Of a stretch of DNA of 49,237 nucleotides, positions 40,569 to 48,363 are shown in pieces; positions within the stretch are counted from its first letter, which is position 1, and the number at the start of each line of letters is the position of its first letter. The translations under genes were made by a program, and so were the position numbers. Origin of the DNA: an uncultured Eubacteriales bacterium (GTDB lineage: Bacteria > Bacillota > Clostridia > Christensenellales > Aristaeellaceae); contig CADCHI010000012.1 in NCBI GenBank assembly GCA_902801165.1, positions 1 to 49,237 of the forward strand. Reading direction: 5' to 3'. The notes beneath the pieces were generated by a model that was not told the DNA's origin, made no database searches, and saw only the letters and a program-made list of their open reading frames with translations.

Positions 40569-41732
40569 GTGAAGACGGCGGTTATGTACGGCGGCGGCAA
40601 TATCGGCCGCGGGTTTATCGGCAAGGTGTTTGCGGATTCGGGCTATGAGGTGTGCTTCCTGGACATCATGCAGGACATCATCGACGAGATGAACGCCCGG
40701 GGGCAGTACACGGTGCGCATCGTCTCCAACGAGGGGGAGACGGACACCACGGTGAAGCCCGTGCGGGCGGTGAATTCGCTGACGGACGCGGCCATCGACG
40801 AGATCGTGAACTGCGAGATCATGGCCACGGCGGTGGGCGTGAACGTGCTGCCCAGGATCGCGCCGGTCATTGCCAAGGGCATGGTGGCCCGCATGGAGCG
40901 GACCGGGAAGCCCCTGGACATCATACTGTGCGAAAACCAGCTGGGCGCGGACGAGCTGATGCGCGGCTGGATCTATGAAAAGCTGACCGAGGACCAGAAA
41001 AAGTGGGCGGACGACAACCTGGGCCTGGTGGAGGCGTCCATCGGCAGGATGGTGCCGCCGCTGACGCCGGAGATGCGCGCCCAGGACAAGCTGCTGATCT
41101 GCGTGGAGCCCTACTGCGAGCTGCCCGTGGACAGGGACGCCTTCAAGGGCGAGATCCCGGACCTCGTGGGCCTGATTCCCTACACGCCCTTTGAGTTCTA
41201 CATCAAGCGCAAGCTGTTCCTGCACAACGGCGGCCATGCGCTGTGCGCCTACCTGGGCTATGAGAAGGGCTACGAGTACATCTGGCAGGCCATCGCCGAC
41301 CCGGAGATCTACCAGGCCGCCAAGGCCAGCATGATGGCCAGCGCCCAGGCCCTGGTGCACAAGTTCGGCGAGGGCGTCCGGGACAACGTGGAGAACAACG
41401 TCACTGACCTGCTGTTCCGCTTCCAGAACAAGGCCCTGAAGGACACCGTGGCCCGCGTTGGCGCGGACCCGGTGCGCAAGCTGCGCCGGAACGACCGCAT
41501 CGTTGGCGCGGCGCTGTTCGCCATGGAGCAGGGCGTGGACCCGGCCCCCATTGTGAAGGGCATCCTGGCGGCGCTGAAATTCGACCGGGCGGAGGACGCC
41601 ACCGCGCCGGAGATCCAGAAGGCGTTGAAGGAGCAGGGGATCGACGGCGTGCTGGAGCACTACATGGGCCTTTCGCCCGAGGAAGCGCTCTACGGCGAGA
41701 TCCGGGCGGCCTACCTGAGGGACGGAGAGTAA
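40569..41732 (+). CDS. mtlD: Mannitol-1-phosphate 5-dehydrogenase family protein
   Basis: A 387-residue polyol dehydrogenase. Its N-terminal Rossmann loop is MYGGGNIGRGFIG, followed by AVGVNVLPRIAPVIA, ILCENQLGADE and the catalytic lysine region YIKRKLFLHNGGHALCAYLG. MtlD interconverts mannitol-1-phosphate and fructose-6-phosphate with NAD. GTG at 40569 has AGGAGG 7 bp upstream; the ATG at 40548 is upstream of that site. No mannitol PTS genes are nearby, so the physiological substrate may be another polyol phosphate. A GNAT gene follows 12 bp later. Confidence 0.88.
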   Translation: MKTAVMYGGGNIGRGFIGKVFADSGYEVCFLDIMQDIIDEMNARGQYTVRIVSNEGETDTTVKPVRAVNSLTDAAIDEIVNCEIMATAVGVNVLPRIAPVIAKGMVARMERTGKPLDIILCENQLGADELMRGWIYEKLTEDQKKWADDNLGLVEASIGRMVPPLTPEMRAQDKLLICVEPYCELPVDRDAFKGEIPDLVGLIPYTPFEFYIKRKLFLHNGGHALCAYLGYEKGYEYIWQAIADPEIYQAAKASMMASAQALVHKFGEGVRDNVENNVTDLLFRFQNKALKDTVARVGADPVRKLRRNDRIVGAALFAMEQGVDPAPIVKGILAALKFDRAEDATAPEIQKALKEQGIDGVLEHYMGLSPEEALYGEIRAAYLRDGE

Positions 41733-41744
41733 GCGGAGGTTTCC

Positions 41745-42257
41745 ATGGAGGAATTCAGGCGCGCCGAGGCGCGGGACATGGACGAGATCATGCGGGTGGT
41801 GCACGAGGCGCAGGCCTTCATGCGCACGCTGGAGATCGACCAGTGGCAGGACGGCTATCCCGAGCCGGAAATCCTGCTGGCGGACATCGCCATCGGCCAG
41901 CTGTACGTGTTCGCCGAGGACGAGCGCGTGCACGCGGTGGCGGCGCTCTCACTGGAGCCGGAGCCGGTGTACGGGGAGATCGAGGACGCCTGGCAGGGGA
42001 AAGGCCCCTACCTGACCATCCACCGCATGGCCACGGACGACGCGGCCCGGGGGAGGGGGCTCGCCGCGCGGATGCTCGGGCAGGCGGAGCGCATCGCCGC
42101 CGAACACGGCTGCGGCGCTGTGCGCGTGGACACCCACACAGGGAACGCCGCCATGCGCCGCTTCCTGGAGAAGCACGGCTTTGTCTACCGGGGCATCGTG
42201 CACTACTACGTGAAGAAGGGCGACCCGGTGCGCGTGGCCTACGAAAAGTTAATGTGA
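41745..42257 (+). CDS. GNAT N-acetyltransferase
   Basis: A 170-residue GNAT enzyme with TIHRMATDDAARGRGLAARM as the acetyl-CoA loop and VDTHTGNAAMRRFLEKHGF as the C-terminal signature. WQDGYPEPE in the N-terminal half is typical of a clostridial subgroup of unknown substrate. It follows mtlD with a GGAGGTTTCC site and is probably co-transcribed. Confidence 0.9.
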   Translation: MEEFRRAEARDMDEIMRVVHEAQAFMRTLEIDQWQDGYPEPEILLADIAIGQLYVFAEDERVHAVAALSLEPEPVYGEIEDAWQGKGPYLTIHRMATDDAARGRGLAARMLGQAERIAAEHGCGAVRVDTHTGNAAMRRFLEKHGFVYRGIVHYYVKKGDPVRVAYEKLM

Positions 42258-42310
42258 TGTTGCCATAAGAAATTCTACGTTAAAAACTATAATTTTGAGA
42301 AAATAATATG

Positions 42311-42339
42311 TTGACAAACGGGGATTTCCGTGGTAATAT
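42311..42339 (+). promoter_or_regulatory. Promoter of the structured ncRNA
   Basis: TTGACA (42311-42316), 17-bp spacer, TAATAT (42334-42339). No coding gene follows; a structured RNA and a terminator do. Confidence 0.8.
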
Positions 42340-42345
42340 ATAGCC

Positions 42346-42650
42346 AGAAAGAGGGAGAACAAAAAACCTCTTGGGAGATGACAGATCTCCAAAACAGAAA
42401 AACGGGGAGGCGATGCCATTGTACTATAGCGAAGCACAGTTCCTGGCCTGCATTTCCCGAATGATTCGAACTTGATCAATCAAACAGGGAACCAATTTCC
42501 AAGGTGAGACAACAGGTTCATCCCATGAAGTGAAATGATTGCTCACGGGAAATGCAGGCACCCTTGTTACTCCGGGTAAGGAGTTTCAGAATAGAACAAC
42601 TCAATATGTTCTTCAAATCCCGCCGACAGCAGATGCCGGCGGGTTTCTTT
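42346..42650 (+). ncRNA. Structured non-coding RNA, family unknown
   Basis: A roughly 305-nt transcribed region between a near-consensus promoter and an intrinsic terminator contains no credible gene. It has a 5' hairpin GGAGAT-GACAG-ATCTCC and a perfect 14-bp long-range stem (GCCTGCATTTCCCG at 42446-42459 with CGGGAAATGCAGGC at 42546-42559) enclosing about 86 nt. Its composition is more AT-rich than neighbouring genes. It is not RNase P RNA, tmRNA or SRP RNA by the signatures I know. 6S RNA or an orphan class such as raiA are possible; I could not match either. Confidence 0.7.
42619..42650 (+). terminator. Terminator of the ncRNA
   Basis: CCCGCCG (42619-42625) and CGGCGGG (42637-42643) form the stem, followed by TTTCTTT. 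Confidence 0.88.
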
Positions 42651-42734
42651 GCGCTGTCGGGTTCGGAATGTGCCGGCTTGCGGCTGTGGTACCACTCCGG
42701 CAGGGGAATGCTCGTCATGTCGATTCCGCGCCTA

Positions 42735-42975
42735 GAGTCTGTTTCTAAAATGCCTGAAGCGCATTTTCGGCGTATTAGACTGCATTTCTGCGTTGATTTC
42801 CCTTGACTTAGTGCCACTAAGCCTGCGAGGCGACAAACCTTCAGGTTTGTCGGTCGGCTTTTGGCCGACTGCCGACGTCACAATCCTATGGATTGGGACG
42901 CGGCACCGGGAAATCGCCTTGAAATGCAGCCAAATCCACTCGAAACTGCATCTCCCAGCATTTAGAAACACACTC
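42735..42975. mobile_element. 241-bp MITE flanked by TA
   Basis: The ends GAGTCTGTTTCTAAAATGC and GCATTTAGAAACACACTC are inverted repeats, and each end abuts TA (42733-42734 and 42976-42977). This is the pattern left by IS630/Tc1-mariner elements. The interior holds several nested palindromes (CTTAGTGCCACTAAG, CGACAAACC..GGTTTGTCG, GTCGGC..GCCGAC) and no gene. A diverged partial copy lies at 45467-45540 and a lone end at 78-95. Confidence 0.85.
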
Positions 42976-43040
42976 TAAGTTGAGTTATTCCCGAATTGTG
43001 ACGTCAATCCAGCAGTTTTCGCGCGTTTGCGGGTCAAAGC

Positions 43041-43069
43041 TGGACAATTTGCGGCACTGCCCTTATAAT
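43041..43069 (+). promoter_or_regulatory. Promoter of the small secreted protein gene
   Basis: TGGACA (43041-43046), 17-bp spacer, TATAAT (43064-43069), about 50 bp before the GTG start. Confidence 0.75.
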
Positions 43070-43117
43070 GAAGCCAAAGCCCGGCGGCCTGCCGCAGGCG
43101 AATTGGAGGTGGATAAC

Positions 43118-43699
43118 GTGAAAAAGCTGATACTGGCGCTGTTGATCGCCGCGCTGCTGCTGCCCTGCGCCGCGCTGGCCGAGGAGGATGGCGATTTTGG
43201 CTTTGACTTTGGAGATGAGGGCTACACCGGCGAGTGGGTCCGCGTGGACGGCATGAGCCTGGAGTTCTGCCTGCCCGAGGGCTGGGAGCAGACAGGAGAG
43301 GCCGCCTACGCCGCCACGGACGACGCCGGGAATACGGTCGCGCTGACGATCACCATCGCCGCCGAGGGCGTGGAGGACATCCTCGCCTGGGGAGAGAGCA
43401 ACCTGAACGTCTACGAGGTCTGCGGCGCTGGCTTCTACGACGTGCTGGTGGAGGAGACCGACGATCGGCTGACGGTCTGGTTCCTGGACAATACGGACTG
43501 CCTGATCCGCTTTGAATTCGTCCGCTCCGCCAGGGAAGCCCTGACCCGGGACTTTGCGCTGCAGATCGTGGGCAGCATCAACGAGAGCTGGCTCGACGAG
43601 GGCCCGATGCTCAGCGACGAGGAGGACGTGTTCGACGTCTTCTCGGAGTTCGACTTCGAGGACGGGCTGGAGGACGAGACTTCCGATTCCGAGGGCTGA
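43118..43699 (+). CDS. Small acidic secreted protein
   Basis: A 193-residue exported protein. The signal peptide MKKLILALLIAALLLPCAALA ends AALA-EE. The mature part begins with an acidic, glycine-rich stretch (EEDGDFGFDFGDEG), has a compact domain with MSLEFCLPEGWEQTG and TLTITIAAEG-like strands, and ends with a highly acidic tail (DEEDVFDVFSEFDFEDG). Proteins with a 'LEFxLPxGW' strand occur in clostridial secretomes; function unknown. GTG at 43118 follows GGAGGTGGATAAC. The leader promoter is close. Confidence 0.8.
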   Translation: MKKLILALLIAALLLPCAALAEEDGDFGFDFGDEGYTGEWVRVDGMSLEFCLPEGWEQTGEAAYAATDDAGNTVALTITIAAEGVEDILAWGESNLNVYEVCGAGFYDVLVEETDDRLTVWFLDNTDCLIRFEFVRSAREALTRDFALQIVGSINESWLDEGPMLSDEEDVFDVFSEFDFEDGLEDETSDSEG

Positions 43700-43730
43700 T
43701 ATTCAAGGGAAAACGATGACGATGTTTGAT

Positions 43731-43761
43731 CGCCCGTCCCGCGATGACAGCGGGGCGGGCG
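43731..43761 (+). terminator. Hairpin after the secreted protein gene
   Basis: CGCCCGTCCCGC and GCGGGGCGGGCG form a 12-bp stem (one G-U pair) 31 bp after the stop. It lacks a strong uridine tract. Confidence 0.55.
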
Positions 43762-43832
43762 ATTGCAATAGTGTGAATGGTGCAAAAGAACGATGTAAAT
43801 TGCGTAAATTTTCCAAAATCGAGAATTGGGTA

Positions 43833-43861
43833 TTGACAACCGGGGCGTTTTGATGTATTAT
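43833..43861 (+). promoter_or_regulatory. Promoter of the tRNA operon
   Basis: TTGACA (43833-43838), 17-bp spacer, TATTAT (43856-43861); the first tRNA begins 41 bp downstream. Confidence 0.8.
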
Positions 43862-43901
43862 AATTCACGTCGCCGCGACAAGCGGCACTGTGAGAACAAT
43901 T

Positions 43902-43977
43902 GGGAGCATAGCTCAGCTGGGAGAGCATTTGCCTTACAAGCAAAGGGTCACAGGTTCGAGCCCTGTTGTTCCCACCA
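43902..43977 (+). tRNA. tRNA-Val (anticodon TAC)
   Basis: A 76-nt cloverleaf with encoded CCA. The acceptor GGGAGCA pairs with TGTTCCC, the anticodon loop reads CTTACAA and the T-loop is GGTTCGAGCCC-like. Confidence 0.97.
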
Positions 43978-43981
43978 ATGT

Positions 43982-44058
43982 GGTGCGGTAGTTCAGTTGG
44001 TTAGAATGCCAGCCTGTCACGCTGGAGGTCGAGGGTTCGAGCCCCTTCCGCATCGCCA
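43982..44058 (+). tRNA. tRNA-Asp (anticodon GTC)
   Basis: A 77-nt cloverleaf with encoded CCA; acceptor GGTGCGG/CCGCATC and anticodon GTC in CTGTCAC. Confidence 0.97.
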
Positions 44059-44061
44059 TTA

Positions 44062-44137
44062 GCCCAGGTAGCTCAGTCGGTAGAGCAGTAGACTGAAAAT
44101 CTACGTGTCGATGGTTCGATTCCGTCCCTGGGCACCA
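44062..44137 (+). tRNA. tRNA-Phe (anticodon GAA)
   Basis: A 76-nt cloverleaf with encoded CCA; acceptor GCCCAGG/CCTGGGC and anticodon GAA in CTGAAAA. Confidence 0.97.
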
Positions 44138-44140
44138 TTT

Positions 44141-44216
44141 GCGGTAGTAGCTCAGTTGGTAGAGCGCCACCTTGCCAAGGTGGAGGTCGCGAGTCCGAGT
44201 CTCGTCTACCGCTCCA
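44141..44216 (+). tRNA. tRNA-Gly (anticodon GCC)
   Basis: A 76-nt cloverleaf with encoded CCA; acceptor GCGGTAG/CTACCGC and anticodon GCC in TTGCCAA. Confidence 0.97.
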
Positions 44217-44253
44217 TTTTTTTCGGCGAATGCCTGTGCATGCGCCGCAATTT

Positions 44254-44328
44254 GGTGCCATAGCCAAGTGGTAAGGCAAAGGTCTGCAAAACCTTCATTC
44301 CCCGGTCCGAATCCGGGTGGCACCTCCA
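44254..44328 (+). tRNA. tRNA-Cys (anticodon GCA)
   Basis: A 75-nt cloverleaf with encoded CCA; acceptor GGTGCCA/TGGCACC and anticodon GCA in CTGCAAA. Last of five tRNAs in the operon. Confidence 0.97.
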
Positions 44329-44330
44329 AG

Positions 44331-44360
44331 GAGCTGTCTCGTTGAGACAGTTCTTTTTTT
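44331..44360 (+). terminator. Terminator of the tRNA operon
   Basis: GAGCTGTCTC and GAGACAGTTC form a stem followed by seven or more T. Confidence 0.95.
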
Positions 44361-44435
44361 GTACAATAATAGCAAGACGCCGCGTTCCATGGGGGACGCG
44401 GCGTCTTGCGGTTTGCGCGGCGGGGGTCAGGCTGC

Positions 44436-45164
44436 TCACTTCTCCAGGCGCAGCTTCCGACAGTACTGGGTGCACAGCTTGTCCGTGCAGTTGACGCACT
44501 TCAGGGCGGCGTTGGTGCGCTCCCAGAAGCGCTCGGGGTAGAGCATCACGCAAACCTCCCAGACCACCCACACCGCGAAGGCGATGATCAGCAGCGAGGT
44601 GGTGTACAGCCCGGGCGTCAGCACGAAGGGGGAGAACATCATCAGGTGGTCCCAGTTGAAGATGCGGCAGGTGGTGCAGCAGCGATTGCGCATGATCAGC
44701 CGGAAGGGGCACCAGATCAGCACGCAGATCAGGTCGCAGACGTAGAACAGCACCGCCACGAGGAAGATCTCGTTCCGGCCCAGCACGCCGGTGAAGAACA
44801 GCGCCGCCAGCACGGCCAGCACGCCCACCCAGATCAGGAACACCTTGTACGCGGCCTTGGTGGTGGTGACGATGTGCTCCTTCAGCGCCTTGTAGTTGAT
44901 GGCCTCCCGCAGTGGGCGGAAGCGGTGGCGGAACAGCTTCTGGGAGCCCAGGGGCAGGTCCTTCTGGACGGGGACCAGTTGGCCCACCATGTCTATGATC
45001 CACACCAGCCACAGCGCGTGCAGCGGCGAGAGGCGGGCGAAGAAGTCCCATCCCCGAAGAACGTCGAAGGCCTCCCTGCGCCGCAGGTACAGGTAAACCA
45101 CCGCCAGCGCGGCGAGCACTCGTCCGATCAGCCGCGCGAAGTAAAACTTGCGAATTCTCGACAT
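44436..45164 (-). CDS. Cys-rich integral membrane protein
   Basis: A 242-residue protein with about five hydrophobic helices. Between helices 4 and 5 is RNRCCTTCRIFNWDHLM, and the C-terminus has CVNCTDKLCTQYCRK; the spacing CxxC...CxxxC could bind a metal or Fe-S cluster on the cytoplasmic side. I recognise it only as a conserved membrane protein of anaerobes with no assigned role. A minus-strand promoter (TTGACA-16-TATGAT) lies at 45257-45284. GAGAGGCAGG precedes the ATG. Confidence 0.75.
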   Translation of the reverse strand: MSRIRKFYFARLIGRVLAALAVVYLYLRRREAFDVLRGWDFFARLSPLHALWLVWIIDMVGQLVPVQKDLPLGSQKLFRHRFRPLREAINYKALKEHIVTTTKAAYKVFLIWVGVLAVLAALFFTGVLGRNEIFLVAVLFYVCDLICVLIWCPFRLIMRNRCCTTCRIFNWDHLMMFSPFVLTPGLYTTSLLIIAFAVWVVWEVCVMLYPERFWERTNAALKCVNCTDKLCTQYCRKLRLEK

Positions 45165-45256
45165 TGAGCCTGCCTCTCTGCTTCGACGGCCCTCATGCCG
45201 CCGGTAACTCCATGGACGCTCCTGTCGGCGCGCCTTGTGCCATGGTTCACGCTGTA

Positions 45257-45284
45257 ATCATATCACATCGGAAGCATTTGTCAA
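45257..45284 (-). promoter_or_regulatory. Promoter of the Cys-rich membrane protein gene
   Basis: On the minus strand TTGACA (45279-45284), 16-bp spacer, TATGAT (45257-45262), about 93 bp before the start. Confidence 0.65.
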
Positions 45285-45367
45285 GGGAAACCGATCCCGG
45301 ACAATTTGACGCCGGGAGTGGGGCGGCGGGCCTGCCTGTAAGATGAGGGAGGTCGCAGACAGCGCTA

Positions 45368-45423
45368 AAGAGCCCCGCGAAGCCGGCCGCCTGCTCGGGC
45401 GGACGCACACTTCGCGGGGCTTT
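45368..45423 (-). terminator. Terminator of the CDF transporter gene
   Basis: AAGAGCCCCGCGAAG and CTTCGCGGGGCTTT form a strong stem with a partly paired loop; CTCTTT follows on the minus strand. Confidence 0.75.
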
Positions 45424-45466
45424 CCTTGCCGTTCGGACATCCCCGGCGCTGGACGCCGGGATTATT

Positions 45467-45540
45467 ATGTCAAGGGAAATCAACGCAGAAATGCAGTCAA
45501 AAACGCTGAAAAAGCGTTCAGGCATTTTAGAAGCAGACGC
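45467..45540 (-). repeat. Partial, diverged MITE copy
   Basis: Read on the minus strand, this matches the first about 75 bp of the element at 42735 (shared blocks TTCTAAAATGCCTGAA, CTGCATTTCTGCGTTGATTT, CCCTTGAC). It ends at a TA that forms part of the CDF stop codon. The other end is missing. Confidence 0.75.
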
Positions 45541-46721
45541 TACTTCTCCTCGCTGAAGTCGGTGTCCATGCCGACCTGGAGGGCGTATTCGGGATAGGCA
45601 CTCTGGACCAGCGCGCACACCTCGCGGTAGACCGCGCGTCGGTCTGCGGCGTCGAAGCTGATGATGATGTCAAAGCGCATCGTCCTGGCCTCGCGGTCGA
45701 TGTAGAAGCCGTGCATCTGCAGCACGTGGGGGTGGGACAGGGCGATTTTCGCCACGTTTTGCCGGGCCTGCATGGCCTCGGGGTCCTTCGTGTTGACGGA
45801 GTACACGCCGACGGCGGTCAGGATCACGTCGTGCTTGTGGTAGACCTCCAGGCTCACCCGGCGGATCAGCTGGTCCAGCTGGTCGGCGGTGAGGGTATCC
45901 GGCACCTCGATGTGGACGGAGCCGTTGTAGCTGTCCGGGCCGTAGTTATGCAGGATCAGGTCGTAGGCACCGCTGATCTCCGGGAAGCTGTTGATTGTCC
46001 GCTTGATGTCCCGGGCCAGCTCCGCGTCCACGCGCTCGCCCAGCACCTTCGAGAGCGTATCCCGAAGCATTTCGATGCCGGACTTGATGATGACGGCGGC
46101 GATGATCGCGCCCAGCCACGCCTCCAGGGAGACGTGGAAGATCAGGTAGATGGCGGCGGCCACCAGCGTGGAGGCGGAGATGATGGAGTCCAGCGTGGCG
46201 TCCTCGCCGGAGTTGACCAGGGAGTCCGAGTGCACGCTCTCGCCGACGCGCTTCACATAGCGACCCAGCAGGATCTTCGTCACCACGCCCACCGCCACGA
46301 TGATCAGCGCCACGACGGAGTAGTCCGGCACGTCGGGGTGGATGATCTTCTTGATCGATTCCGTCAGCGCGGTGACGCCCGCGTACAGCACCAGCAGCGA
46401 TATGACCATGGCGCTGAGGTACTCGATGCGCCCATAGCCGAAGGGGTGCTTCCTGTCCGCCTCCCGGCCCGCCAGCTTCGTGCCGACGATGGTGATGACG
46501 GAGCTCGCGGCGTCGGAGAGGTTGTTCACTGCGTCCATGACGATGGCGATGGAGTTGGAGGTCAGGCCGACCACCGCCTTGAAGGCCGCCAGGAACACGT
46601 TGGCGAGGATGCCGATGACGCTGGTCCGTATGATCTTCCTGTCGCGCTCGGAGGCCTTGCCCGCGTCGGGCTGCTCGGCGCCCTGCTGCATGGTGTTTAG
46701 AATGTCCTTTGAAACTGCCAT
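45540..46721 (-). CDS. Cation diffusion facilitator (CDF) metal exporter
   Basis: A 393-residue CDF protein. Six membrane helices are followed by a cytoplasmic domain. Metal-site motifs are DAVNNLSDAASS (helix 2) and HSDSLVNSGEDATLD (helix 5, where D/HxxxD is D...D). KHPFGYGRIEYLS is the classic CDF loop. The C-terminal region (about residues 215-390) contains tandem ferredoxin-like domains, longer than in minimal YiiP. Likely substrates are Zn, Fe or Mn. GGGGGTTATTTC precedes the ATG. The stop codon lies within the terminal TA of a MITE remnant. Confidence 0.95.
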   Translation of the reverse strand: MAVSKDILNTMQQGAEQPDAGKASERDRKIIRTSVIGILANVFLAAFKAVVGLTSNSIAIVMDAVNNLSDAASSVITIVGTKLAGREADRKHPFGYGRIEYLSAMVISLLVLYAGVTALTESIKKIIHPDVPDYSVVALIIVAVGVVTKILLGRYVKRVGESVHSDSLVNSGEDATLDSIISASTLVAAAIYLIFHVSLEAWLGAIIAAVIIKSGIEMLRDTLSKVLGERVDAELARDIKRTINSFPEISGAYDLILHNYGPDSYNGSVHIEVPDTLTADQLDQLIRRVSLEVYHKHDVILTAVGVYSVNTKDPEAMQARQNVAKIALSHPHVLQMHGFYIDREARTMRFDIIISFDAADRRAVYREVCALVQSAYPEYALQVGMDTDFSEEK

Positions 46722-46837
46722 GAAATAACCCCCTTGGACGATATGAGGCTCTCGGGTGTGGTGCCCGGGGACTTTGTTTTTCTCGAATTATAGCACCGCT
46801 GCAGCGGGATGTAAATGCATTGTGGCAATAAATGACG

Positions 46838-46863
46838 TGGCGCGGAGTTCACGCTCCGCGCCG
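46838..46863 (-). terminator. Hairpin after metK
   Basis: GGCGCGGAG and CTCCGCGCC form a 9-bp stem just beyond the metK stop; the following minus-strand tract is only moderately U-rich. Confidence 0.6.
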
Positions 46864-46870
46864 CTATGGA

Positions 46871-48019
46871 TTATTTTAGATATGCCTTCAGCGCTTCCAC
46901 CTTGTCCAGGCGCTCCCAGGGCAGGTCCAGGTCCGCCCGGCCGAAGTGGCCGTAGCTGGCGGTCTGGCAATAGATGGGCCGCTTCAGGTCCAGGTCGCGG
47001 ATGATGGCCGCCGGGCGCAGGTCGAAGCAGGCATTGACGATCTCAGCCAGCCTGTCGTCCGGCAGCGCGCCGGTGCCGTAGCTGTCCACGAACACGGAGA
47101 CGGGCTTCGCCACGCCAATGGCGTAGGCCACGCCGACCTCGCACTTCTTCGCCAGGCCCGCGGCCACCAGGTTCTTGGCCACGTGGCGCATGGCGTAGGC
47201 GGCGCTGCGATCCACCTTGCTGGGGTCCTTGCCGGAGAACGCACCGCCGCCGTGGTGGGCGTAACCGCCGTAGGTGTCCACGATGATCTTGCGACCGGTG
47301 AGGCCGGAGTCGCCCTGGGGACCGCCCACGACGAAGCGTCCGGTGGGGTTGACGAAGTACTTGGTGTTCTCGTCAAGCAGAGCGGCGGGGAGGATGGGGC
47401 GCACCACGTGCACCATCAGGTCGTGGTAGATGGCGTCCTGGGTGACCTCCGGGGCGTGCTGGGTGGAGAGCACCACGGCGTCGATGCGCACGGCGCGATC
47501 GTCGTCGTACTCGATGGTGACCTGGGCCTTGCCGTCGGGCCGCAGGTAGGGCAGGGTGCCGTCCTTGCGGACCTGGGCCAGACGCTTGGTCAGCCGGTGG
47601 GCCAGGGAGATGGCCAGGGGCATGTATTCCTCGGTCTCGTCGCAGGCATAGCCGAACATCATGCCCTGGTCGCCGGCACCCTGGTCGGCGTTCTCGCGCA
47701 CCACGCCCTGGGCGATGTCCGGGGACTGCTCGTCCAAGCTGACCAGCACGGCGCAGGAGTGGCCGTCGAAGCCGTACTTGGCGCGGTCATAGCCGATCTC
47801 GACGATCTTGTTGCGGACGATCTGGTCGATGGGCACATAGGCCGAGGTGCTGATCTCGCCCATCACCAGCACCATGCCGGTGGTGGCGGCGCACTCGCAG
47901 GCCACGTGGGCCTCCGGGTCCTGGGCCAGTATGGCGTCCAGGACGGCGTCGGAGATCTGGTCGCAGATCTTATCGGGATGTCCCTCGGTGACGGATTCAG
48001 AGGTGAAGAAGTGACGCAT
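46871..48019 (-). CDS. metK: S-adenosylmethionine synthetase
   Basis: A 382-residue protein with [20 protein letters not shown] at the start, the [15 protein letters not shown] loop and [19 protein letters not shown] near residue 260, all MetK signatures. It makes SAM from methionine and ATP, the cofactor for the methyltransferases elsewhere in the window. ATG at 48019 follows AAAGGAGAGC; extension upstream would run into the riboswitch. Its expression is under SAM-riboswitch control. Confidence 0.98.
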   Translation of the reverse strand: MRHFFTSESVTEGHPDKICDQISDAVLDAILAQDPEAHVACECAATTGMVLVMGEISTSAYVPIDQIVRNKIVEIGYDRAKYGFDGHSCAVLVSLDEQSPDIAQGVVRENADQGAGDQGMMFGYACDETEEYMPLAISLAHRLTKRLAQVRKDGTLPYLRPDGKAQVTIEYDDDRAVRIDAVVLSTQHAPEVTQDAIYHDLMVHVVRPILPAALLDENTKYFVNPTGRFVVGGPQGDSGLTGRKIIVDTYGGYAHHGGGAFSGKDPSKVDRSAAYAMRHVAKNLVAAGLAKKCEVGVAYAIGVAKPVSVFVDSYGTGALPDDRLAEIVNACFDLRPAAIIRDLDLKRPIYCQTASYGHFGRADLDLPWERLDKVEALKAYLK

Positions 48020-48050
48020 TTTGATGCTCTCCTTTGATATTTCGATCAAC

Positions 48051-48086
48051 AAAAAACCCGCCTTTGGGCGAGTTCGATGAATCAAA
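48051..48086 (-). terminator. Riboswitch-controlled terminator
   Basis: On the minus strand AACTCGCC-CAAA-GGCGGGTT followed by TTTT, directly after the aptamer and 30 bp before metK. Its 5' arm region can pair alternatively with the aptamer's 3' segment. Confidence 0.88.
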
Positions 48087-48207
48087 GCTCGCCTCATCTT
48101 TCGGCTTCGGGGTTTTCCCCCTGCCGCAGGAATTGGCACCTTGCCGACATTTCTGCCGACCGGTTGCCGGGCGTCATCGGGCCTGTCCCTCAGCCACTCT
48201 GGATAAG
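48087..48207 (-). promoter_or_regulatory. SAM-I (S-box) riboswitch
   Basis: On the minus strand the S-box core appears in order: CTTATCCAGAGTGGCTGAGG, GACAGGCCCGATGACGCCCG, GCAACCGG, AAGGTGCCAATTCC and GAAAGATGAG. This is the canonical SAM-I aptamer upstream of metK; SAM binding should favour the terminator at 48051-48086. Confidence 0.97.
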
Positions 48208-48228
48208 GCATTTTCTGTTGTCGAGAAC

Positions 48229-48257
48229 ATTATAGCCGCTCGCGTATTAAGAATCAA
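48229..48257 (-). promoter_or_regulatory. Promoter of metK
   Basis: On the minus strand TTGATT (48252-48257), 17-bp spacer, TATAAT (48229-48234), about 20 bp before the riboswitch. Confidence 0.8.
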
Positions 48258-48295
48258 GCATTTGCGGGTTTCAATGCGGAATTGCGGCGCGGCAT

Positions 48296-48324
48296 TTGAC
48301 AAAATCCGCGGCAGCATATAAAAT
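48296..48324 (+). promoter_or_regulatory. Promoter of the phospholipase C-like gene
   Basis: TTGACA (48296-48301), 17-bp spacer, TAAAAT (48319-48324), 40 bp before the start codon, divergent from the metK promoter. Confidence 0.78.
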
Positions 48325-48363
48325 GAAGAATACACGAGATGAAGGCATGAAAGAAGGCTTCAA

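Noticed and set aside
42518-42817. Short open frames within the ncRNA and MITE
   Set aside because: They lack ribosome sites, overlap in both directions and cross the terminator or element ends.
43902-44328. Open frames over the tRNA cluster, including a 281-codon antisense frame
   Set aside because: The region encodes five clear tRNA cloverleaves; peptides read from it are artefacts.
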